Below are positions 7,950-17,105 of a stretch of DNA of 64,000 bases, piece by piece. The notes beneath the pieces were generated by a model. It did no database searches and was not told the origin of the DNA. It saw only the letters and a program-made list of their open reading frames with translations. The position numbers were made by a program, and so were the translations under genes. Each line of letters starts with the position of its first letter. Positions within the stretch are counted from its first letter, which is position 1. The stretch comes from Candidatus Symbiothrix dinenymphae (GTDB taxonomy: Bacteria > Bacteroidota > Bacteroidia > Bacteroidales > Azobacteroidaceae): contig BBRT01000312.1 in NCBI GenBank assembly GCA_001417715.1, positions 1-64,000 on the forward strand. Reading direction: 5' to 3'.

Positions 7950-9098
7950 TTATGCAAATAATGGAACTAACATCAATATCAATCCGCCGACGATGACCGA
8001 GCCGATTTGTCCGCCCACATTGGAACTGATGGCAGGCATCAACAGGTAATTGTTGGGGTCTTCCTTCAAGCCCATCCCGTGAATCACGCGCGCCGACATC
8101 GGGAATGCCGAGATGCCGCACGCCCCAACCATCGGGTTGATTTTGTTGCCGTCCTTGTAAAACAGGTTCAAAAATTTGGCAAACAGCACGCCGCCCGCTG
8201 TGTCAAAGACGAATGCAAAGACGCCCAAGCCAAGAATCATCAGTGTTTCCACGTTCACAAATTCGTTGGCGGTCATCGTGCTTGCTATGGTGATACCGAG
8301 CAAAATCGTTACGAGATTAGCCAACTCTTTTTGTGCCGTTTGCGACAGCGAATTGAGCACGCCGCATTCGCGAATCAGGTTGCCGAACATCAAAAAGCCT
8401 ATCAACGCCAAAGATGAAGGGGCAATTATTCCCGCCAAAATCGTAATAATAATAGGGAAAAGAATCAACGTCGTGCGCGACACTTTTTTGTTAGCATCGG
8501 TTTTCATACGAATCATACGTTCTTTTTTAGTGGTCAAAGCCCGAATTACCGGTGGCTGAATCAGCGGCACAAGCGACATATAGGAATACGCCGCCACCGT
8601 GATGGGTCCGAGCAACTGCGGTGCCAACTGCTGCGACACGATGATAGACGTAGGTCCGTCGGCAGCACCAATAATCCCGATACTCGCCGCTTCGGGCAAA
8701 CTAAATCCCACAGCCACAGCCAGCAACATGGTGATAAAAATACCCAACTGCGCCGCCGCACCAAACAGCAGCAAGGTCGGTTTCTGAAACATCGGCGAGA
8801 AATCAATCATCGCCCCGATGGCAACAAAAATCAGCAACGGAAACAGTTCCGTGTGAATACCGGCAGCTCGCAACACATCAAGCGCGCCCACAACCTCGTT
8901 TCCGGCAGGGTCTATCTGCGTGAGAGCCGCCGTAAATGGAATGTTTACCAAAATGGCACCAAACCCGATTGGCAAAAGCAAAGTGGGTTCATAGCCCTTC
9001 TTGATTGCCAGCCAAATCAATGTCAGCCCTACGGCGAGCATCACCAAATGTTTCCACGTCATAAATGCTATGGCGGGCACTAAAACTTCAAAATCCAT
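7950..9098 (-). CDS. Sodium-ion-translocating decarboxylase beta subunit (OadB/GcdB/MmdB family)
   Basis: The 382-residue polytopic membrane protein couples decarboxylation of carboxybiotin to Na+ export. Family signatures visible include GAMIDFSPM, the GIIGAADGPTSI loop, PPVIRALTTKKER and CGISAFPMSARV. It is a paralogue of 14795-16141 but lacks that protein's N-terminal signal extension. Only a gamma-like gene follows; no alpha subunit or biotin carrier lies nearby, so it may share those of the other operon or serve a carboxyltransferase encoded elsewhere. Confidence 0.9.
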   Translation of the reverse strand: MDFEVLVPAIAFMTWKHLVMLAVGLTLIWLAIKKGYEPTLLLPIGFGAILVNIPFTAALTQIDPAGNEVVGALDVLRAAGIHTELFPLLIFVAIGAMIDFSPMFQKPTLLLFGAAAQLGIFITMLLAVAVGFSLPEAASIGIIGAADGPTSIIVSQQLAPQLLGPITVAAYSYMSLVPLIQPPVIRALTTKKERMIRMKTDANKKVSRTTLILFPIIITILAGIIAPSSLALIGFLMFGNLIRECGVLNSLSQTAQKELANLVTILLGITIASTMTANEFVNVETLMILGLGVFAFVFDTAGGVLFAKFLNLFYKDGNKINPMVGACGISAFPMSARVIHGMGLKEDPNNYLLMPAISSNVGGQIGSVIVGGLILMLVPLFA

Positions 9099-9206
9099 AC
9101 TGCTTTTTATTTATAATGTTTATTTTTAAATTTCCCCATTTTTTTTCTTTCTCTTCGGCATCTTCACACCGATTATCTTGCCTATAATCGCTCACAAATT
9201 TGGCCG

Positions 9207-9239
9207 CAAAAGTACATATAAATTTTTATAATTTCCAAA
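9207..9239 (-). promoter_or_regulatory. Promoter of the beta/gamma pair
   Basis: On the minus strand TTTG (9239-9236), 21 bases, then TACTTTTG (9214-9207). The leader to the start at 9098 is about 100 bases. Confidence 0.7.
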
Positions 9240-9308
9240 TATCTCTGTTAAATTTTTCGGAAATTGTGAAAATTTTTAACAAATGGCTTGTGTAGGGCAG
9301 ACCGTGTT

Positions 9309-10574
9309 CTATTCCACCGCAACATCCCAAATCCCAACATTTCGTTCCAACTCAATCAATGCGGCAAAACTGTTGAAAACCGTTTCGATATAAGCCGTGC
9401 GGAGTTCGTCGTGGGTTTGTCGGGCTATCAGGACTTCCATGCGTGACGTTTCGCCGCGTTCGTAACTGTATATTTTTCCGTTGAGAATGGATAAGGCATT
9501 GTCCAACATGCCGGTTTCGTAGCGTTTCACCTGTTCGAGCAGTGACAAATATTGCCGCAGGCTTTGCATCACCGAAGTCTGCACTTCCAGTTCAGCCTGT
9601 TGGTAGTTCATCTCCGCTTGTTGTTTGCGAAATTCGGCGGCTCTGAGTGCGCCTTTGTTGGCATTGGAAAACTTCAAGGGAACGGTTACGCCTACTGTTA
9701 CGCCGCTGAACCTTGGGGCGGGGGCGATTTCGTTACGCACCTCCGTGTTGTAATTATAACCCAAAGCAATATCAAAATCCGGGTTGCGTTCGCGTTGGGT
9801 CACTTTCAATTCCTTGGAAGCGACATCCACATTTTTCAACGCGGCAGCCAAATCCGCCCGGTTTGCCACAGCCGTTTGCAAAAGTTGCCCGGTATCGAAA
9901 GTGCGTTCTTTGGTTTGCAGACTTCCGGTCGGATGGTAAATGACGTCTTTGTTGAAAACGCCCGTCCATAATCCAAGGGAAGAATGGGCATTGCATAATT
10001 CGGTATGCGCCTGAAGCAAGTCGTTGTACGCGATATCCGCTTCGAGTTTGCTTTGCACGGCGTCCACTTCCGTGATTTTGCCTGATTTGAAACGCATGCT
10101 GTCGGCTTCTGCCAAACGGCGAATGTTGCTGTACGAATTTTCTTTTACGCGATACAACTCCGATTGTTTCAACGATTCGAGGTAAGCCAGCGTAGCCTCT
10201 GCCCGCAAACGGTGGAAATAATCTTCCAGCAAAGCCTCGTTCAATGCCTTTTCACTTTTGGCAAGGTCGATGTTGGCGCCGCGTTTCCCAACGGAAAACG
10301 TTTTACTCAGTTCCACAGCCGCATAACGTCCCATTTGCATGGCGGCTTCGCTGTTGTCGCCGTATTCCACACTCAGCTGCGGGTCGTTGAATACCTTTGC
10401 CGCCTTGATGTTTGCCTCAGAAATGTTCACATTGAGTTTCTCGGCGGCATAACCGAGGTTCTGTTTGCCCACCTGTTCGATGTAGGTTTTATAATCAATA
10501 GTTTCTACATTCTGCGAATGCAGAGCAGAACTAATCAACAAACAATATACGATTATTATTTTATCTCTTCTCAT
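9309..10574 (-). CDS. Outer-membrane efflux channel (TolC/CusC family)
   Basis: The 421-residue protein has a signal peptide (IIIVYCLLISSALHSQ). Two long helical repeats are typical of TolC-family channels (about residues 30-200 and 230-400, with long coiled segments such as EMNYQQAELEVQTSV). Its start overlaps the end of the pump gene by 14 bp, so they are translated together. It should form the trimeric exit duct of the CusBA-like pump. The ending IELERNVGIWDV is usual for the Bacteroidota branch of this family. Confidence 0.88.
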   Translation of the reverse strand: MRRDKIIIVYCLLISSALHSQNVETIDYKTYIEQVGKQNLGYAAEKLNVNISEANIKAAKVFNDPQLSVEYGDNSEAAMQMGRYAAVELSKTFSVGKRGANIDLAKSEKALNEALLEDYFHRLRAEATLAYLESLKQSELYRVKENSYSNIRRLAEADSMRFKSGKITEVDAVQSKLEADIAYNDLLQAHTELCNAHSSLGLWTGVFNKDVIYHPTGSLQTKERTFDTGQLLQTAVANRADLAAALKNVDVASKELKVTQRERNPDFDIALGYNYNTEVRNEIAPAPRFSGVTVGVTVPLKFSNANKGALRAAEFRKQQAEMNYQQAELEVQTSVMQSLRQYLSLLEQVKRYETGMLDNALSILNGKIYSYERGETSRMEVLIARQTHDELRTAYIETVFNSFAALIELERNVGIWDVAVE

Positions 10575-13500
10575 ACCGTTTTTCTATTAAATAATACAAT
10601 GCCGGCAAAACATACAGCGTGATAACCGTAGCAAACAGCAAGCCATACACGATAACCGTTGCCAGCGGACGTTGCACATCCGAGCCGATGCCGGTGCTGA
10701 CGGATGCCGGCAAAAGTCCGAGCACCGCTACCGATGCCGTCATCAACACCGGGCGAAACCGGTGGCGAGTGCCGTCTATTACCGCTTCTTTCAATCCGTT
10801 TCCGCTTTCGCGCAGGTGGTTGATGTGCGAAATCATAATCACGCCGTTTTGTATCGCAACGCCAATCAGCGCAATAAATCCTACGGCGGACGACACATTG
10901 AGTGTCATGCCCCGCACGTTGAGCGCCAACATGCCGCCGAAAACCGCCAAGGGTACGACACACATCATCAAAGCCGCCTGACGGAATTTGCCGGTGGCTC
11001 CGAAGAGCAACAGCAGCATCACGCCCAAAGCCAGAGGAATAACGGCTCCCAAACGGTCGTAGGCGCGATTTTGATTTTCAAACTGCCCCGCCCATTTGAG
11101 CGTAAATTCGTTCCGGTTGAAATCAACGTCTTTTCGGATAGCATCGTTGGCTTTGTTCAGGAAACCGGTCAAATCGATGCCACGCAGATTGATGCGAATG
11201 GTCAGGTGCCGCTTGTTCATTTCGTGGGTAATCATGCTCGCGCCGGTAGTCATCTTGATGTCCGCCACTTGCGACAAGGGAATCTTCGCGCCCGATGCCG
11301 TGGTAAGCAGCAAACTGCCGATTTTCTCCGGCGAATTGCGGTGTTCTTCGCCGAAACGGCAAATCACATCGTAGCTTTTACTTCCGATATATATTTGGGA
11401 AATGGGCGCGCCGCCGATTGCCAACTCAATCAATTCGGTTACATCCGAAACATTCAGTCCGTATTGGGCGATGCGTTCGCGGTCGGCCACAATCTGCAAC
11501 TGCGGAAAAGGCGGTTCCTGCTCAATGGCGACATCGGCAGCACCCGGTATTTTTGTCAGCGCACTGACTATTTTATCGGCAATATGCCGCGTTTCGGCAA
11601 TGTTTTCTCCATATATTTTCAATGCCAAATCGCTGTGCGCACCGGCCACCATATCCATCACCATGTCGATAATCGGTTGAGAAAATCCTGCCGAATAACC
11701 CGGCATGGTAGCAATTTTTTCATTCATGGCTTCAATCAGTTGGGCTTTCGTCTTTCCACTTTTCCATGTGTTGTAGGGTTTCAGACCGACGCCGCATTCT
11801 ATGTGGGAAAGCGAAAATGCTTCCGCGCCTTCATCGTCACGTCCGACCTGCGTCATCACGTAGGAAACTTCGTCAAATTCTTTCAGGGTTTTCCGCAATT
11901 CTTCGCCCATTGTCTTCGATTTCTCGATGGAGATGCCCGCCGGAAGTTGTACCTGAATCCATATCGCCCCTTCGTCCAAAGGCGGAAGGAAATCTTTCCC
12001 GACCGTATAGCTCAAAACGCCTGCCGCGACAAGAATAACCAGCAACGCGCCGATTACTTTTTTGGGTTTTTCCAACAATAGAACCGTCTGCCGGTGGTAT
12101 TTTTCCGTCCATTTTTCCAACCAGGGATTTTTCTTTATTTTTTCGGGCTTCATATAAGCAAAAAACGCCAATCCCGGAATCAGGAACAGGGCGACCGCCA
12201 AAGCACCAAGCAAAGCGTATCCAACGGTATAAGCCATCGGCGTAAAAAGTTTTTTTTCAATGTGTTCAAAAGCGAACAAGGGTAAATAAGCCGTGATGAT
12301 AATAAGCGTTGAAAACAATATCGGACGGGCGACTTCCGTGGCGCGGTCGCGTATGGAATCTTCCGTCAGCATTTCCTCCGGATGGCTTTCCCGCTTTTTC
12401 AGAATGGTTTCCATCATCACAATGGCGCCATCGACGAGTATCCCGAAGTCAATCGCTCCCAGCGAAAGCAGGTTGGCGGGAATATCGGTAAAGTGCATCA
12501 GGATAAAAGCGATAAGCAGGGAGAAAGGAATGGTCAACGCAACGAGCAACGCGCCTCGCCAACTGCGGAGGAACAGAATCAGCACCAGAATAACCAAAAT
12601 CATTCCCTCCAGCAAGGTATGGGAAACTGTATGCAAGGTGGTGTTTACCAATTGTGTACGGTCCATAAACGGGTGGATATGCGTGCCGGGCGGCAGAATT
12701 TCGTTGTTGAGTTCGTCCACCGCTTTGTGCACTTCCGCCAACACCTGCGAAGGATTTTCGCCGCGAAGCATCTGTATAATTCCTTCTACGCCATCGGAAT
12801 AGTTCCGTTTGTCGTCGGTGAAACCCAAAACGCCCTTTCGTTCGAGGTTGCCGTATTTCAATTTCCCGATGTCATTCAGATATACCGGAACGCCATTGAC
12901 CGTTTTGATGACAATGCGCCCCAAGTCGTCAAGATTTTTTACCAAGCCGATGCCCCGTATCACGTAACTTAAATCGCCCTGACTCAGCAGACTTCCTCCG
13001 GCACTGATATTATTTTTCTCTATTTTTTCGGAAATATCGCCCAACGAAATGTCGTATTCTTCCATTTTATTCGGGTCAACTTCTATCTGATATTGCGTGG
13101 TAATCCCGCCATAATTGCTCACGTCCGCAATTCCGGTAATCTGTTTCAAACGCGGAATAATCACCCATTTATGCAAATCGGTTATTTCCCGTAAATCCAA
13201 GCGGTCGCTTTCGATGACGTATCGAAAAATCTCGCCGGTGGGCGAAGTCAGAGGATTGAGACCGGGCACGGCACCGTAAGGCAACTCCACATCCGTCAAT
13301 CGCTCCTGAACACGCTGACGCGCCCAATAATCTTCCACGCCATCGTCAAAAACCAGAATGACCGTGGAAAGTCCGAACGTGTTTTTACTCCGCATCACGT
13401 CTAAGCCCGGTATGCCGTTCATCGCCCGTTCGATGGGAATACTTATCTGCTGTTCAATCTCTTCCGCCGCCAAGCCCGGAATTTGCGTAACGATTTGCAC

Positions 13501-13638
13501 CGAGGTGTCTGCAATATCGGGATAAGCGTCAATCGCCAGTTTCGACCAGGAAAAATAGCCTACCAGCGCCAGAAAAATAAACAGCACGAGCATCAGTCCC
13601 CGCCGATGTATCGATGTAAAAATAATTTTCTTCAACAT
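10561..13638 (-). CDS. Heavy-metal-type RND pump (CusA/CzcA family)
   Basis: At 1025 residues it has the RND layout of two periplasmic loops and 12 membrane helices. Features of the heavy-metal branch are the N-terminal AIDAYPDIADTSVQIVTQIPGLAAEEIEQ stretch (broken here: key residues YPD and EEIE), GAIDFGILVDGAIVMMETI in helix 4 and the end GIGSDVQRPLATVIVYGL. The probable substrate is a monovalent or divalent metal ion. It follows the adaptor gene after 3 bp and overlaps the channel gene. Confidence 0.9.
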   Translation of the reverse strand: MLKKIIFTSIHRRGLMLVLFIFLALVGYFSWSKLAIDAYPDIADTSVQIVTQIPGLAAEEIEQQISIPIERAMNGIPGLDVMRSKNTFGLSTVILVFDDGVEDYWARQRVQERLTDVELPYGAVPGLNPLTSPTGEIFRYVIESDRLDLREITDLHKWVIIPRLKQITGIADVSNYGGITTQYQIEVDPNKMEEYDISLGDISEKIEKNNISAGGSLLSQGDLSYVIRGIGLVKNLDDLGRIVIKTVNGVPVYLNDIGKLKYGNLERKGVLGFTDDKRNYSDGVEGIIQMLRGENPSQVLAEVHKAVDELNNEILPPGTHIHPFMDRTQLVNTTLHTVSHTLLEGMILVILVLILFLRSWRGALLVALTIPFSLLIAFILMHFTDIPANLLSLGAIDFGILVDGAIVMMETILKKRESHPEEMLTEDSIRDRATEVARPILFSTLIIITAYLPLFAFEHIEKKLFTPMAYTVGYALLGALAVALFLIPGLAFFAYMKPEKIKKNPWLEKWTEKYHRQTVLLLEKPKKVIGALLVILVAAGVLSYTVGKDFLPPLDEGAIWIQVQLPAGISIEKSKTMGEELRKTLKEFDEVSYVMTQVGRDDEGAEAFSLSHIECGVGLKPYNTWKSGKTKAQLIEAMNEKIATMPGYSAGFSQPIIDMVMDMVAGAHSDLALKIYGENIAETRHIADKIVSALTKIPGAADVAIEQEPPFPQLQIVADRERIAQYGLNVSDVTELIELAIGGAPISQIYIGSKSYDVICRFGEEHRNSPEKIGSLLLTTASGAKIPLSQVADIKMTTGASMITHEMNKRHLTIRINLRGIDLTGFLNKANDAIRKDVDFNRNEFTLKWAGQFENQNRAYDRLGAVIPLALGVMLLLLFGATGKFRQAALMMCVVPLAVFGGMLALNVRGMTLNVSSAVGFIALIGVAIQNGVIMISHINHLRESGNGLKEAVIDGTRHRFRPVLMTASVAVLGLLPASVSTGIGSDVQRPLATVIVYGLLFATVITLYVLPALYYLIEKRYEKR

Positions 13639-13641
13639 GGC

Positions 13642-14751
13642 TTAACGGGCTTCAATAAAGTAAAATGCACCTTCCGCAACAATTTGTTCTCCGCTGTTTA
13701 TGCCGGAAAGGATAACGGTCTGTTTTTCATCGGAAGAAGCCACTGTTACACTTGTTTTCCGGAATTTATTGCCGCCTTCGCTCACAATCACGTAACGACC
13801 TTCTTCCTCCTGCAAAACAGCAGAATTGGGAATAATTACCGCCTGCGACGGCGTATTGATAAACTGCACAGTGCCGTACATAAACGGTTTTATCAAATGT
13901 TCGCAATTCTCACATTCGATGATGATTTCCAGCGAGCGGGTTTCTTCGTCGAGCAGTTCGCCGATATAATAAATTTTTCCGACAACCGGCGTGTCGGGCA
14001 ATGCCGACAAATTGATTTTTATATCCGCAATGTTGCGCATCAACGGAATGTCTTTTTCTTTGACATTTGCCTTGAGCCAGATTTTATCCAAATCGGCAAC
14101 AACCGCCAATGCCTCAGCATCTTCCTTTATGTACTGACCGATAACAATGTTGGATTTCACCACTTCACCGGCTATCGGAGAGCGCACAATCAAGGGTTGT
14201 CCGAGTATTGCTTTCTCCGGGTCGATTTGATAGACTTTCATAGCAGCCAGAGCGTTTTCGTATTCTTTCTTTTGGCGTTCGTAATTGACTTCGGCTTCTT
14301 CAAAATCCTTGGCTACACCGACTTTATGCGCCAGCAAATCGCGTTCGCGGTTCAGGTTTTTCAGGGTGAGTTCCATTTCCTGCTTCGCCTGAAAATAAGC
14401 CTTGCCGGTTTCAAAAAACGAGGGCGAACTGATTGCAAAAATGGGACTGCCCGGAGCCACTTTTTGTCCGAGTTTCACAAACGATTTGACGATGCGCCCC
14501 GCAAAAGGCGAAGCAATTTCGGCATAGTGGGAAGTGATGGCTTGCGCCACGCCGGAAGTGGTGAAAGTAGGCTGATAATCGCCGGTTTCCACAGGCTGTA
14601 TTCTGATGTTTTGCAACACGGGTGAATTGTCCGCCACGGTAATTTGATTCCCTTCGACGGAAAACGATTGGTTACCCGTATCATCCTTGCCGGAACGGTT
14701 TCCGCAAGCGCACAATGATAACAGGCATATAGATATGATTGCTTGTTTCAT
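13642..14751 (-). CDS. Heavy-metal RND adaptor lipoprotein (CusB/CzcB family)
   Basis: The 369-residue membrane-fusion protein has lipobox LSLCAC near residue 15. It has a barrel-sandwich hybrid (FAGRIVKSFVKLGQKVAPGS), a coiled-coil hairpin (about 110-170), a beta-barrel, and an IIIECENCEHLIKPFMYGTV stretch in which Cys-x-x-Cys could bind metal. It is the first gene of the three-gene operon adaptor-pump-channel. The end GEQIVAEGAFYFIEAR is typical of CzcB relatives. Confidence 0.88.
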   Translation of the reverse strand: MKQAIISICLLSLCACGNRSGKDDTGNQSFSVEGNQITVADNSPVLQNIRIQPVETGDYQPTFTTSGVAQAITSHYAEIASPFAGRIVKSFVKLGQKVAPGSPIFAISSPSFFETGKAYFQAKQEMELTLKNLNRERDLLAHKVGVAKDFEEAEVNYERQKKEYENALAAMKVYQIDPEKAILGQPLIVRSPIAGEVVKSNIVIGQYIKEDAEALAVVADLDKIWLKANVKEKDIPLMRNIADIKINLSALPDTPVVGKIYYIGELLDEETRSLEIIIECENCEHLIKPFMYGTVQFINTPSQAVIIPNSAVLQEEEGRYVIVSEGGNKFRKTSVTVASSDEKQTVILSGINSGEQIVAEGAFYFIEAR

Positions 14752-14772
14752 TAATTATGCAATAATTCGATG

Positions 14773-14780
14773 CAAAGGTA
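14773..14780 (-). promoter_or_regulatory. -7 box of the CusBAC-like operon
   Basis: TACCTTTG on the minus strand, 22 bases before the start at 14751. It lies between the end of mmdB (14795) and the adaptor, so the metal operon has its own promoter. I see no metal-sensor gene next to it. Confidence 0.6.
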
Positions 14781-14794
14781 ATCATAATTTTGAT

Positions 14795-16141
14795 TTACCC
14801 CAAGAAACTAAGCAACAGCCCCGCAGCCACTGCCGAACCAATCACGCCGGCTACATTAGGTCCCATCGCGTGCATCAGCAAGTAGTTAGAGCTATCATAC
14901 TGCTGCCCTACGGTTTGCGACACGCGCGCCGCCATTGGCACTGCCGACACGCCTGCCGAGCCAATCAGCGGGTTGATTTTGTCTTTGCTGAAAAGATTCA
15001 TAAATTTAGCCAAAAGCACACCGCCCGCCGTTCCACAACTAAAAGCAATCACTCCCAGAACAATAATATAGATGGTCTGCGGACTCAAAAAAGTTGCCGC
15101 AGTAGCCGTCGCACCAACGGTTGTCCCCAAAAAGATGGTAACGATATTCAGCAGTTCGTTTTGCACCGTTTTGCTTAAACGCTCTGCTACGCCACACTCT
15201 TTGAGCAAATTACCAAACATCAGACACCCGATTAAACTGGTTGCATCGGGCAAAATCAACGACACGATGGCAGTAATGACAATCGGAAACAGGATTTTTT
15301 CCTTTTTTGACACTATGCGCAATTGCTTCATTTTGATGCAACGTTCGTTCGGCGTTGTCAATGCCCGCATGATAGGTGGCTGAATGACAGGCACTAACGC
15401 CATATACGAATAGGCAGCCACCGCAATTGGTCCCAAAAGATGGGGTGCCAGTTTGGACGTCAAAAATATGGCAGTGGGACCGTCTGCACCACCGATAATA
15501 CCGATGCTTCCCGCCTCGTTGGGCAAAAACCCAAGCAGAATGGCACCAATAAAGGTAATAAAAATGCCAACTTGCGCTGCCGCACCCAGCAGAAGCGATT
15601 TAGGGTTGGCAATCAGTGGTCCAAAATCGGTCATTGCACCGATACCCACAAAAATCAGACAGGGGTATATCCCGAGTTTTACACCGAGATAGAGATAGTC
15701 GAGCAACCCTGCACCGTTTGTAAATTCGCCCCAATGAACGTGCCCGCCTGCAAAAAGTTCGGAGTGAAACATATTGGCACCCGGCAAATTGGTCAGCAGC
15801 ATACCAAAAGCAATTGGCAGTAGCAGCAGCGGCTCAAAGCCCTTTACAATAGCCAGATAGATTAAAATGCAGGCAATAATCAACATCACGAGCACTTGCC
15901 ACGTCATATTTAATATGCCCATTGTGCCGATAAAGTCCAGCAAACTCTGACCAACGGAAATGTCCTGCGAATAGTCGCGAGGCGCATTTGCAACAATGGT
16001 GGTTGGTTCGACCGGCGCAACACTCTGTGTAACATCCTGTGTTACAACATTTTGTAATGTGTTCTCTTGTGCAAAAACGCTACCGGCTGCCATAGAAAAC
16101 AGCACAACAACGGAAATTGCAAGTTTTTTTATTGATTTCAT
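14795..16141 (-). CDS. mmdB: Methylmalonyl-CoA decarboxylase, Na+-pumping beta subunit
   Basis: At 448 residues it is the membrane sodium channel subunit that decarboxylates carboxybiotin and exports Na+. An N-terminal signal-like segment ([15 protein letters not shown]) and a linker of about 45 residues precede the usual family core. That core contains [38 protein letters not shown] and [11 protein letters not shown]. It is the last gene of the mce-mmdA operon. The start at 16141 gives the signal sequence; an internal start would remove it. It is paralogous to 7950-9098. Confidence 0.92.
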   Translation of the reverse strand: MKSIKKLAISVVVLFSMAAGSVFAQENTLQNVVTQDVTQSVAPVEPTTIVANAPRDYSQDISVGQSLLDFIGTMGILNMTWQVLVMLIIACILIYLAIVKGFEPLLLLPIAFGMLLTNLPGANMFHSELFAGGHVHWGEFTNGAGLLDYLYLGVKLGIYPCLIFVGIGAMTDFGPLIANPKSLLLGAAAQVGIFITFIGAILLGFLPNEAGSIGIIGGADGPTAIFLTSKLAPHLLGPIAVAAYSYMALVPVIQPPIMRALTTPNERCIKMKQLRIVSKKEKILFPIVITAIVSLILPDATSLIGCLMFGNLLKECGVAERLSKTVQNELLNIVTIFLGTTVGATATAATFLSPQTIYIIVLGVIAFSCGTAGGVLLAKFMNLFSKDKINPLIGSAGVSAVPMAARVSQTVGQQYDSSNYLLMHAMGPNVAGVIGSAVAAGLLLSFLG

Positions 16142-16145
16142 TGAT

Positions 16146-16280
16146 TTATTTTTTAATATTTGTAATTTTCTGCCAGATATTCAGCACAAACACCAAAAAT
16201 GAAAGTATCATAAACACAATGCCAAAACCGAGTCCGACAATAATAAAGGTATTTCCCCAATTAATTTCTAAAAGTACCAT
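16146..16280 (-). CDS. Minimal gamma-type subunit (OadG-like), 44 aa
   Basis: The protein starts [16 protein letters not shown] and consists of one membrane helix ([21 protein letters not shown]) and a basic tail. It lies 4 bp before mmdB and 60 bp after the biotin carrier gene. Position and topology match a gamma subunit reduced to its anchor helix. Its soluble half may be supplied by the separate 88-residue protein at 16816-17082. Confidence 0.6.
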   Translation of the reverse strand: MVLLEINWGNTFIIVGLGFGIVFMILSFLVFVLNIWQKITNIKK

Positions 16281-16340
16281 AATTTTATTTGTTACTGTTT
16301 ATTTTTTAATTTTTCAAATGGATTTAAACCTGCCATCGTC

Positions 16341-16787
16341 TTACCCGATTATAACGAGGTCTGCGCCTTCCAGCACCGTTTCGCCTTTGCTAACACAGAC
16401 GCCCTTAACCTCTCCGTCGCGGTCGGCATTGATGGCGTTTTCCATTTTCATGGCTTCCAAAATCAATAATTTTTGACCTTTTTTGACCGCATCGCCTACC
16501 TGGACATGGACGTCGAGGATGATGCCGGGCAGTGGCGACTTCAATGCCGTGTCGCCCGCCGAAATCGTGGATGCCGGCTTAGAAATCGGTGTCACAGGCT
16601 CCTGAACCGGGCGTTGCACCACCGGAGGTGCTGCTTTTTGTACCGGTGCCGGAGCCGCCGTTACCGGCGTTTCAAGTTGCACTTTGTACGATGTGCCGTT
16701 GACTTCCACGTCAGCCGTGCCTGACTCGGCGTTATTAACCACCACTCTGTAAACGTTTCCGTTTATCGTATATTTAAAACTCTTCAT
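16341..16787 (-). CDS. mmdC: Biotin carboxyl carrier protein of methylmalonyl-CoA decarboxylase
   Basis: The 148-residue protein has an N-terminal beta domain (FKYTINGNVYRVVV), an Ala/Pro/Val-rich swinging linker (about residues 42-72), and a C-terminal biotinyl domain with EAMKMEN. The biotinylated lysine is Lys114. It shuttles CO2 from the carboxyltransferase (mmdA) to the membrane subunit (mmdB). It sits between them in the operon. Confidence 0.92.
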   Translation of the reverse strand: MKSFKYTINGNVYRVVVNNAESGTADVEVNGTSYKVQLETPVTAAPAPVQKAAPPVVQRPVQEPVTPISKPASTISAGDTALKSPLPGIILDVHVQVGDAVKKGQKLLILEAMKMENAINADRDGEVKGVCVSKGETVLEGADLVIIG

Positions 16788-16815
16788 TGTAAAAATGTAT
16801 TTAAAATTATTTTTT

Positions 16816-17082
16816 TTACTTCCTTAAAGGTAACTCTCTCAATGTGTAAATTTTAGAGCTCCATGGCGAATAGGGGTTCGCTGCACTGTGGAAAGTCAAC
16901 ACATTGCTTTCCGCATCATGCCATTCGCAAGCCTCATGCAACGCCATCGCAATAGCAGCAGAAATTTCAGTCGGTTTCCCCGCAACGGTAGCCCCCGAAG
17001 CAGCACCCTGAACCTCATACAATGCCATCCCAATAGCAACAAACACCTCCGCACTATCCTTTTTTTTCCCAAATAATCCCAT
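16816..17082 (-). CDS. Small soluble subunit of the methylmalonyl-CoA decarboxylase operon
   Basis: The 88-residue protein starts MGLFGKKKDS and includes EISAAIAMALHEACEWHDAE, which resembles the soluble C-terminal helix (AAIAAALH-type) of OadG/delta subunits. It ends with SPWSSKIYTLRELPLRK. It lies between mmdA and the biotin carrier, as small conserved genes do in related Bacteroidales operons. An assembly or delta-like role is inferred from position and the helix pattern. Confidence 0.6.
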   Translation of the reverse strand: MGLFGKKKDSAEVFVAIGMALYEVQGAASGATVAGKPTEISAAIAMALHEACEWHDAESNVLTFHSAANPYSPWSSKIYTLRELPLRK

Positions 17083-17105
17083 AATCAGTAATTTTTAATT
17101 TTTAA

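Noticed and set aside
10672-12081. Long open frame (469 codons) on the plus strand opposite the CusA-like gene
   Set aside because: It is antisense to a clearly conserved RND gene, has His/Arg/Gln-rich composition typical of shadow frames, and no promoter.
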